From JANLQB01 sp043735935 (GTDB taxonomy: Bacteria; Verrucomicrobiota; Verrucomicrobiia; Chthoniobacterales; Chthoniobacteraceae), in contig JAYTDO010000349.1 in the NCBI GenBank assembly GCA_043735935.1, positions 1 to 6,322 of the forward strand: a stretch of DNA of 6,322 bases. The letters are read 5' to 3'. Both the position numbers and the translations under genes were made by a program. This document shows, piece by piece, positions 1-5,515 of the stretch. Position 1 is the stretch's first letter. Every line of letters begins with the position of its first letter. The notes under the pieces were generated by a model. It worked only from the letters and a program-made list of their open reading frames with translations, searched no databases and was not told where the DNA came from.

Positions 1-1716
1 GCCCAGCGGGTTGGTGAGTTCAGGGCTTTGGTAGAAGGTCTTCGCCTTGTCCGCCTCGCCGTCGCCGTTCGTGTCTTCGAGGATCACGACGCGGTCGCCC
101 TCCGCCCGGGTCTTAAGGTAGCCGCGGTAGTTCACGCATTCAGTCGCCCACACGCGACCGCGCGGATCGATTTCGATGTTCGTGGGATTGACGATCATCG
201 GCTCGGCGGCGACGAGGGCGGATTGCAAGCCGTCCGGCGTTTTGAAGGTCGCCATGTTTTTCTTCGCCGCATCGAGCCCGTAGCGTTCGGTCGCGCTGCC
301 ATTCGGAGTCTGCGTCACCGTCGCTTTCGGCGGGGCCGCGGAAAAGACGAGGAACTGAGCGCTGGATGCGCCGCCGCAACCGGCCTGATCGGTGCCGCCA
401 TTGTCGAGACCGGCACGCGTTTCAAAAGCCACGACATCTGCGGGCAGCACGTATGAGATGGTCGAAACCGCATGCGACCCGATGCCGTCGGTGAATTTCT
501 CACCGTTCACGCGCAGTTCGCCGCCGCCGGTATTCGCGCCGATGCGCACTTCGGCGTGGCCGCTATTGGCCGCAGTCCATTTGAGGGAAGTCAGCTTCAC
601 CTTGCTTCCGTCGGCCTTCACCAGCATCGGCTCGATCCAGTCCGCCCAGTCACAGGCAAAGCCATCGCCGCCGTCGGCGATGACGAGGTGAAGTTCTTTC
701 GCCCCTTTCAAGTCCGCGCGGAGAGTCTGCACTCCGTCGCCTTTTTTCACGACCTTCGACTGCGCGATCGGCTTGGCATCGCCAAACTTCACCTCGGCGG
801 CCGGCTTCGGTTTGTTGCCGCCTTTGGGATCGAGATTCGCCTCCAGATCCTCTGCGGTGAGGGTGGATACCACGCCGCCGGTCGGGACATCGACCTTGGT
901 GGTCCAGAGGATCGCGTTCAGGACGAGCTTCCGCTGGTCGTCGTTGCCCCAGCCCTTGTGATAGTGGCCTCCGGTAAATCCAAACCCGCGCCCGCCATCG
1001 GGCCGCTCATACGCCCACGCCGTGCTCTGCGGTTTTTTCGCCGCCACTTCGGCGCGGACGGTGGGATTTCCTTCGTGCGGGCCGTCCTTGCGCGACATCG
1101 TCTCGTCAGGCGCGATCGCGCTCAAGATCGGGGTGAGTTTACCGGCATTGTCCGTGCGGAAGCGCATGTGAAAATACCATTCGTCGCTGGTCGAAAATGG
1201 CTTCACGCCGTTGCTGATGGGATGCTTCGGCAACTCCTTGAAGTCGGCCTGCCAGTGCGGGTTCACAGACCAGTTCGCCTCGAAGAATCCGCCCATCCAA
1301 TCGAGCGCCTGCGGGCCGCCCTTATCCGCCGGAAACTCCACGGCGTAGTGCAGGCAAACGAAGCCCGCGCCGCGCTTCATTTCCTTGGTCAGTTGCGCGA
1401 GATGATCGTCCGAGAGCATGAAGTGCCCGCCACCGCCATCCGCGTAAAAGAGGATCGTGTCAGCTTGCCCGAGTTCGTCGGCATTGGGCCAATCGGCGTT
1501 GAGGTGGACTTTGGTGACGACGTTGGGTGCGCCTTGGGCGAGGCATTTTGCGAGCAGCTTCACGCCCGCGTTGTGCTCGTGTTCGCCCGGCCCATGAGAA
1601 GGCTTGCCTGCGAGCAGGAGGATGCACGGTTTGCCGTCCGGGGTCTTTGCGTAGGCGGGCGAGACAAAGCCTAGGGTGATGAGTGCGGCCAGCGTGATAC
1701 GGGTGGTTGTGTTCAT
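1..1716 (-). CDS. Secreted ThuA / NPCBM-like / PVC membrane-bound dehydrogenase-type protein, partial (C-terminus beyond window)
   Basis: The frame is open from ATG at 1716 to the left edge (572 codons, no stop). A signal peptide fits residues 1-23 (hydrophobic core, cleavage after AYA). Residues about 27-273 are a ThuA-like domain: strand CILLLAG, then HGPGEHEHNAG (41-51), GGGGHF near 95, and GFTGGHYHKGWGNDD (246-260) before NAILW. ThuA folds resemble glutamine amidotransferases and are often linked to sugar metabolism; the substrate here is unknown. Residues about 333-458 are NPCBM-like (carbohydrate-associated module): LHLVIADGGDG and ADWIEP, then GIGSHAVSTISY (411-422) and GLDNGGTDQ (436-444). 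From about 480 the protein matches the start of the PVC dehydrogenase propeller (TFKTPDGL, ATECVNYRG, then a D548-N550-D552-D556 calcium-type loop). In the family a haem-binding CxxCH domain usually follows; it would lie outside the window. No in-frame upstream ATG was seen, and there is no Shine-Dalgarno. The exact enzymatic role is uncertain. Confidence 0.9.
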   Translation of the reverse strand, partial: MNTTTRITLAALITLGFVSPAYAKTPDGKPCILLLAGKPSHGPGEHEHNAGVKLLAKCLAQGAPNVVTKVHLNADWPNADELGQADTILFYADGGGGHFMLSDDHLAQLTKEMKRGAGFVCLHYAVEFPADKGGPQALDWMGGFFEANWSVNPHWQADFKELPKHPISNGVKPFSTSDEWYFHMRFRTDNAGKLTPILSAIAPDETMSRKDGPHEGNPTVRAEVAAKKPQSTAWAYERPDGGRGFGFTGGHYHKGWGNDDQRKLVLNAILWTTKVDVPTGGVVSTLTAEDLEANLDPKGGNKPKPAAEVKFGDAKPIAQSKVVKKGDGVQTLRADLKGAKELHLVIADGGDGFACDWADWIEPMLVKADGSKVKLTSLKWTAANSGHAEVRIGANTGGGELRVNGEKFTDGIGSHAVSTISYVLPADVVAFETRAGLDNGGTDQAGCGGASSAQFLVFSAAPPKATVTQTPNGSATERYGLDAAKKNMATFKTPDGLQSALVAAEPMIVNPTNIEIDPRGRVWATECVNYRGYLKTRAEGDRVVILEDTNGDGEADKAKTFYQSPELTNPLG

Positions 1717-1871
1717 TCGGAGTGGGGTCGGGAGAGGGTGAAAGTGGGGTTGAAATGGGCGCGGAGTAAAGGCTTTGGGGCGGAAATTCTTAGCAGGAAG
1801 AAAACTCCGCTCACCGCCCCCATCGGGAGGGTTGCAGGCGGCGCGTGAATTGGCGATGGTGAGCGCCCGCC
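1717..1871. other. Divergent intergenic region between ThuA-type gene and FHA-cyclase gene
   Basis: These 155 bases separate two divergently transcribed genes and must hold both promoters unless transcription starts inside the genes. I found no convincing -35/-10 pair for either direction. The minus strand has a weak TG-extended candidate around 1788-1797 (TGCTAAGAAT, only three of six matches to a -10 box), which I do not annotate separately. The main visible structure is the inverted repeat near the cyclase start. Neither start codon has a purine-rich ribosome binding site. Confidence 0.6.
1808..1865. repeat. Imperfect inverted repeat upstream of the FHA-cyclase start
   Basis: CGCTCACC (1808-1815) is the exact reverse complement of GGTGAGCG (1858-1865). 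Inside that, ATCG (1822-1825) pairs with CGAT (1854-1857), so the right arm CGATGGTGAGCG is matched over all 12 bases by a left arm carrying a 6-base insertion (1816-1821). The loop is 28 bases. The right arm ends 6 bases before the cyclase ATG. It could be an operator pair in the divergent promoter region or a stem in the cyclase leader that covers the initiation region. The pairing is seen directly; any function is inference, and an 8-bp match in GC-rich DNA may be chance. Confidence 0.4.
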
Positions 1872-2795
1872 ATGGCAGCCAAGTTGCAGATTATCTCCCC
1901 TGAAGCCGAGCCGCTCGAACTGGCTGTGGGTAATACGGCGACGATTGGCCGCACGCGCGAGAACACGGTCTGCCTGGCGGGTAACCCACTCATCTCGCGA
2001 CAGCACGCGCTCATCCGGCGAAGCGGAGCCCAATATCAACTCATCGACCTGGGCTCAAGGAACGGAACCTTCGTCAATGGAGCGCGGGTGATCATGCCAG
2101 TGACGCTCGTGGATGGCGCGGAAATTGTGATCGGTGAGAGCAAGCTCTTGTTTCTCGAGATTGAAGACGATCTGCTCGGCGACGCGTCGAAAGCCACGAT
2201 GGTTTCGGTCGTGGACCAGACCGGATCGGCAGAACGTGCCGTGGCGCTGCTGATTTGCGACATCCGCGGCTTTACATCGATGTCGGAGCGAGTCGCGGGA
2301 GAAGAACTTGCCCAGTTCATCGGATCATGGTTCCGCGAATCCGGCAATGCGGTGCACGAGCGGGGCGGGGCGGTCGACAAATTCATCGGCGACGCGATGC
2401 TCGCGTATTGGGGCAGCGCCCAAAATGGGTCGCGCGATTGCGGGTCCGCCTTTGCAGCCGCGAGACGGCTGCTGGCGCTGGCGAGCGCCCGGACGTGGCC
2501 GGGAGGGAGGCCGTTCGAGGTGACGATCGTCCTCCACTATGGCGTGGTGACGTGCAGCAACGTCGGGATTGCCGCCGCGCGCGACGCGACGATCATCGGC
2601 GATGCGGTGAATACCGTCTTCCGGCTCGAAGGCGTCGCGAAGGATCTCGAGCAACGCATCTTGCTTTCAGACGAATTCACCGTCCATCTCCCGAGCGGGA
2701 TGGGCCTGGAGGATTTTGGCCCGCGCGAGTTGAAGGGAAAGTCGCAGAGCGTGAGGGTGTGGGGATTTCCAAACTCGTCGGCGGACGGGGACTAA
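1872..2795 (+). CDS. FHA domain-class III adenylate/guanylate cyclase fusion protein
   Basis: This 307-residue protein has no signal peptide or membrane segment, so it is probably cytosolic. Residues about 5-97 are a forkhead-associated (phosphothreonine-binding) domain with the conserved positions G26-R27, S42-R43-x-H45 and N64-G65-T66. Residues about 120-300 are a class III nucleotidyl cyclase catalytic domain: LLICDIRGFTSMSE supplies metal-binding D130, DKFIGDAMLAYWG supplies K170 and metal-binding D174, and TIIGDAVNTVFRLEG supplies T240, N247 and R251. The Lys/Thr pair at the base-selecting positions is the pattern of class IIIb adenylate cyclases, so cAMP is the likely product. It ends with LKGKSQSVRVWG, typical of the family's C-terminus. 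The inferred role is to make a cyclic nucleotide in response to binding a phosphorylated partner, presumably a Ser/Thr kinase target; no kinase is in the window. The start is set by the FHA domain beginning at once; ATG/GTG codons just upstream (1856, 1859) are out of frame. Confidence 0.93.
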   Translation: MAAKLQIISPEAEPLELAVGNTATIGRTRENTVCLAGNPLISRQHALIRRSGAQYQLIDLGSRNGTFVNGARVIMPVTLVDGAEIVIGESKLLFLEIEDDLLGDASKATMVSVVDQTGSAERAVALLICDIRGFTSMSERVAGEELAQFIGSWFRESGNAVHERGGAVDKFIGDAMLAYWGSAQNGSRDCGSAFAAARRLLALASARTWPGGRPFEVTIVLHYGVVTCSNVGIAAARDATIIGDAVNTVFRLEGVAKDLEQRILLSDEFTVHLPSGMGLEDFGPRELKGKSQSVRVWGFPNSSADGD

Positions 2796-2805
2796 GGTTC
2801 TTGCC

Positions 2806-2844
2806 GGTTGTGGGGTGGAGTGAGACAACCCACGCCATCACTCC
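2806..2844 (+). repeat. Two interleaved inverted repeats in the cyclase-FG-GAP gap
   Basis: The 55-base gap between the cyclase stop and the next ATG contains GGTTGT (2806-2811) with its complement ACAACC (2825-2830), and GGAGTGA (2817-2823) with its complement TCACTCC (2838-2844). The arms interleave (5' arm A, 5' arm B, 3' arm A, 3' arm B), the topology of an H-type pseudoknot if both stems form in RNA. There is no T-run after them, so an intrinsic terminator is not supported and read-through from the cyclase gene remains possible. The pairing is visible; function is unproven and short stems like these can arise by chance. Confidence 0.3.
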
Positions 2845-2850
2845 CCATTT

Positions 2851-4089
2851 ATGAAACGCGCCGCCATTGCCACCCTCCCGATCCTCCTCGCAACGCTCCA
2901 TGCTGCGGATCTACTCCCAGTGCCGACGGGCGAGTTTTCGCGAAAGGAAATCTCGCCTCATTTCTGGTCGGAAGGTGCGAACTTCGGCGACTTTAATAAG
3001 GATGGAAAGATGGACATCGTCAGCGGGCCGTATTGGTGGGAGGGACCGGATTTTACCAAAAAGCACGCCTACTCGGACGATAGCCACACTTCGAAAATCA
3101 AGAAAGCGGACGGCACCGAAGAGACCATCCCTGGTTTCAAGGGAGCGCTTTCGACGGAGAACGAATACTCCAAAAACTTCTTCGCGTTCTCGCACGATTT
3201 CAATGGCGACGGCTGGGCGGACATCCTGATCCTCGGCTTTCCGGGCGAGCAGAGCTGGTGGTATGAAAACCCGCAGGGCAAGTCCGAGAAGTGGACACAG
3301 CATGTGGCGCTCGACGTTACGGATAACGAGTCCCCCGGCTTCGTCGATGTCAATGGCGACGGACGCCCGGAAATCGTTTGCAGCTCCGGCGGATTCCTTG
3401 GCTACGCGGAATACGATCCGAAGAATCCGGGCGAAAAATTCAAATGGCACAGCATCTCGCCGAAAGGCGGATGGCAGCGTTTCACGCACGGATTCGGCGT
3501 CGGCGATGTGAACGGCGACGGTCGGGCGGACATTCTGGAAAAGGACGGCTGGTGGGAGCAGCCCGCGTCGCTCGCCGGCGATCCGGTGTGGACGAAGCAT
3601 GACGCGCTCTTCGGCGGCGGCGGCGCGCAGATGTACGCCTACGACGTGAATGGCGACGGCAAGAACGACGTGATCACGAGCCTGGCCGCGCACGGTTATG
3701 GATTGGCGTGGTTCGAGCAGACCGCGGACGGCTGGATCAAACACCTGATCGTCGGCGACAAGGTCGAGGAGAATCCTCAGGGCGTGAAATTCGCGCAAGT
3801 TCATGCGCTCGATCTGATCGATATGAACGGCGATGGTTTGAAGGATCTCGTGACGGGAAAACGTTTTTGGGCGCACGGCCCGAGCGGTGACGCCGAGCCG
3901 AACGCCGCCCCGGTCCTTTACTGGTTCGAACTCCAGCGCAAAGGCGGCCAGGCGAACTACGTCGCCCACCTGATCGACGACAATTCCGGCATCGGCACGC
4001 AAGTGATCGCTGGCGATATCAATGGCGACAAAAAGCCCGATGTCGTCGTCGGGAATAAACGTGGCACGTTTGTTTTCCTCCAGAAATAG
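2851..4089 (+). CDS. Secreted FG-GAP/VCBS repeat protein (seven Ca-loop repeats, likely beta-propeller)
   Basis: The 412-residue protein begins with a signal peptide (MKRAAIATLPILLATLHA, cleavage near residue 18), so it is exported. Seven loops of the DxNxDGxxD type follow at residues 47, 116, 166, 219, 265, 324 and 389; these bind calcium in FG-GAP/integrin-alpha-like propellers. Most blades add an aromatic-acidic motif (YWWEGP, WWYENP, GWWEQP, AWFEQ, YWFEL) and often a later W-x-x-H or KH element, the composite repeat common in PVC-group VCBS proteins. Repeat 3 ends in Glu instead of Asp, and repeat 7 lacks the usual Gly (DINGDKKPD). Seven units are consistent with a seven-bladed propeller filling the whole mature protein; there is no added enzymatic domain or sorting signal. 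No specific substrate can be named; binding of carbohydrate or another extracellular ligand is plausible. It lies 55 bp behind the cyclase gene on the same strand. The start is fixed by the signal peptide; no Shine-Dalgarno is visible. Confidence 0.92.
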   Translation: MKRAAIATLPILLATLHAADLLPVPTGEFSRKEISPHFWSEGANFGDFNKDGKMDIVSGPYWWEGPDFTKKHAYSDDSHTSKIKKADGTEETIPGFKGALSTENEYSKNFFAFSHDFNGDGWADILILGFPGEQSWWYENPQGKSEKWTQHVALDVTDNESPGFVDVNGDGRPEIVCSSGGFLGYAEYDPKNPGEKFKWHSISPKGGWQRFTHGFGVGDVNGDGRADILEKDGWWEQPASLAGDPVWTKHDALFGGGGAQMYAYDVNGDGKNDVITSLAAHGYGLAWFEQTADGWIKHLIVGDKVEENPQGVKFAQVHALDLIDMNGDGLKDLVTGKRFWAHGPSGDAEPNAAPVLYWFELQRKGGQANYVAHLIDDNSGIGTQVIAGDINGDKKPDVVVGNKRGTFVFLQK

Positions 4090-4098
4090 TCGGCTGGA

Positions 4099-5406
4099 TC
4101 AGCTCCGAACGACCTTCGGAGAAACAAAATAAAGGAGCAGCCCAAGGAGGAGAGTGCCGAGCCCGGCCAGCGATTCGTGGAGATGCTGCTGCCAGGTGAA
4201 GATGAGCATCCATGCGCTGATGGCCAGAAAGATGAGCGGCGTCAGCGGGTATCCCCATGTGCGATAAGGTCGCGGTAGCTGGGGCTCGCGGATGCGGAGA
4301 ACAAAGACAGCGATGACTGCGAGGCCCGAGCAGAGTGTGAGGCTGAATTGCACGTAATTGATGACCTGCTCGAACGTCGCCGTCAGGAGCAGCGCCGCGA
4401 CGATCGCGAGTTGGACGAGCATGCCGATCGCGGGAACTCCGTGCGTCGAGCGTCGGGCGAGGGGAGCGAGCAGGCGGTGATCTTCACCCATCACCATGCC
4501 GACCCGCGGTCCGACCCACGTCATCGCGCTGATCGATGCGATCAGTCCGAGGCAAATGAGTCCCGCCATGATGTTGCCTCCGGTGTGGCCGAAGATGTGT
4601 GCGGCTGCGACGTGGCCGACGTCGACTTTACCGGCGAGTTCCGACATCGGGGCGACTCGCAGAAAGGTCGCGTTCAATGCAAGATACAGCCCGGTCACGA
4701 TGAACGTTCCGAGCGCGACGGAGAGCGGGACGTTACGGCCCGGGTCGCGCACTTCGCCTACGATGTAGGCTGACGCATTCCAGCCCGAATAGGCGTACAT
4801 GACGAAGATCAGGCTCACGGCAAACGGCGTCCCGGTGATCAGCCGGGTGGTGTCGGCATCTGGCGCGAAGTGGACATCGGCGGGAGATTTCGCAAATGCT
4901 CCGGCGACGATGAAAAGCAGGATGAGCGCGACTTTTAATGCGGTGGAAGTGTTCTGGAATTTGGCGCCGACTTCCACGCCGCGAAGGTGCACTACGGTCA
5001 CCGCTGCGACAACGATCAGCGAAAGCAGAAGCGGCGAGGCGCCTGGGAAAATGCCCGCGGAGTAACGACCGAACGCCATCGCCGCGATCGCGATCGGCGC
5101 AGCAAAGCCGACGGTGACGGAGAGCCATCCCGCGAGAAAACCAACGGCGGGATGTATGCCTTTGGAGAGGAAATGGTATTCGCCGCCGGAGCGGGGGAGG
5201 GCCGCGGCGAGTTCGCCATAGGCGAGCGCTCCGCAAAACGCGCAGATGCCGCCGATCAGCCACAGCAGGAGGATCGCGAACGGAGACGGCAATGGGCCGA
5301 CTTGGAAACCGAGGCTGGTGAAGACCCCGGTCCCGATCATGTTGGAGATGACGATGCAGGTCGCCGTCAGCAGCGAGATTTTAGACGTTCCGGATTGTGA
5401 GCCCAT
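4099..5406 (-). CDS. APC-superfamily amino acid permease, LAT/SteT-like
   Basis: The 435-residue protein is very hydrophobic, with about 12 predicted membrane helices (roughly 11-33, 43-65, 87-115, 125-140, 157-172, 193-215, 230-252, 278-297, 326-342, 348-371, 386-404, 411-428). Helix 1 carries NMIGTGVFTSLG (22-33), with the GTG substrate-backbone motif of APC transporters. YAYSGWNASAYIVGEVRDP (204-222) around helix 6 and the late RPYRTWGYPLTP (379-390) are typical of the L-type (LAT) branch, which includes the bacterial Ser/Thr exchanger SteT. It likely moves neutral amino acids across the inner membrane by exchange or proton coupling; the exact substrate cannot be read from sequence. Length is normal for a bacterial member, and no helix is missing. 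An in-frame stop lies shortly upstream and no other ATG intervenes, so the start at 5406 is secure. It converges with the FG-GAP gene (9 bp apart) and diverges from mpl. Confidence 0.93.
   Translation of the reverse strand: MGSQSGTSKISLLTATCIVISNMIGTGVFTSLGFQVGPLPSPFAILLLWLIGGICAFCGALAYGELAAALPRSGGEYHFLSKGIHPAVGFLAGWLSVTVGFAAPIAIAAMAFGRYSAGIFPGASPLLLSLIVVAAVTVVHLRGVEVGAKFQNTSTALKVALILLFIVAGAFAKSPADVHFAPDADTTRLITGTPFAVSLIFVMYAYSGWNASAYIVGEVRDPGRNVPLSVALGTFIVTGLYLALNATFLRVAPMSELAGKVDVGHVAAAHIFGHTGGNIMAGLICLGLIASISAMTWVGPRVGMVMGEDHRLLAPLARRSTHGVPAIGMLVQLAIVAALLLTATFEQVINYVQFSLTLCSGLAVIAVFVLRIREPQLPRPYRTWGYPLTPLIFLAISAWMLIFTWQQHLHESLAGLGTLLLGLLLYFVSPKVVRS
4103..4121 (+). terminator. Hairpin at the convergent gene junction, possible terminator
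   Basis: CTCCGAA (4103-4109) and TTCGGAG (4115-4121) form a perfect 7-bp stem with a 5-base loop, 13 bases after the FG-GAP stop codon. It lies inside the last codons of the convergent permease gene. The plus strand after it is A-rich rather than T-rich, and the minus strand has no T-run after it either, so it is not a classical intrinsic terminator. It may halt or protect the 3' end of the FG-GAP transcript. It could also be coding-sequence coincidence. Confidence 0.35.
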
Positions 5407-5465
5407 GCGTTCGGCGGCGCAGCGTTGGTGGGCGGAAGGCCGAGGTCAATCTGTAACGGCGGTGC

Positions 5466-5494
5466 TTGCGCCGTCCGCGGTCGACCGGTAGCTT
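5466..5494 (+). promoter_or_regulatory. Candidate promoter for mpl
   Basis: TTGCGC (5466-5471) and TAGCTT (5489-5494) are separated by exactly 17 bases. Each matches only three of six sigma-70 consensus positions, though the strongest ones (TTG; TA and final T) are kept. Initiation about 7 bases after the -10 box would give a very short leader of about 15 bases before the ATG at 5516, rich in pyrimidines. This is inference from spacing and position only. Confidence 0.3.
5478..5487. promoter_or_regulatory. 10-bp palindrome CGGTCGACCG in the mpl promoter spacer
   Basis: CGGTCGACCG is a perfect 10-bp palindrome lying between the candidate -35 and -10 boxes of mpl. A symmetric site there would be well placed for a dimeric repressor or a MerR-type activator. 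It is short and could be chance in GC-rich DNA; no regulator gene is adjacent. Confidence 0.2.
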
Positions 5495-5515
5495 CGCGCC
5501 CTTTCTCTGCGCCTT

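Larger units (their letters stand above)
5407..5515. other. Divergent intergenic region between permease and mpl
   Basis: These 109 bases must hold promoters for both genes. On the minus strand TTGACC (complement of 5444-5449) is a fair -35 box for the permease, but the position 17 bases on (AACGCT) is a poor -10, so I do not call that promoter. An inverted repeat ACGGCG (5456-5461) / CGCCGT (5469-5474) and a 10-bp palindrome lie on the mpl side. Neither gene has a recognisable Shine-Dalgarno. Confidence 0.6.

Noticed and set aside
472..1674. A 400-codon open frame on the plus strand
   Set aside because: It lies antisense to the well-supported ThuA gene, is rich in Arg/His/Val typical of GC-rich shadow frames, and shows no recognisable domain.
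1713..2039. A minus-strand frame of 108 codons covering the divergent intergenic region
   Set aside because: It overlaps the start of the FHA domain and the ThuA start in a different frame, and its composition is non-protein-like with no motif.
1872..2795. Possibility of a diguanylate (GGDEF) cyclase
   Set aside because: There is no GGDEF-type motif; the D130/D174/N247/R251 pattern is that of class III nucleotidyl cyclases.
2911..4002. A 363-codon open frame on the minus strand
   Set aside because: It is the antisense shadow of the FG-GAP gene; the repeated NGDG codons read backwards give its regular Val/Ile/His pattern, and it has no signal or domain of its own.
4122..4136. A/T-rich stretch beside the 4103-4121 hairpin as an intrinsic terminator tail
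   Set aside because: On the plus strand it is A-rich, not T-rich. On the minus strand the T-rich side precedes the hairpin rather than following it.
4348..5400. Plus-strand frames opposite the permease (4348-4773 and 4987-5400)
   Set aside because: They are Arg/Asp/Glu/Gln-rich complements of hydrophobic helices, as expected for antisense to a membrane protein gene.
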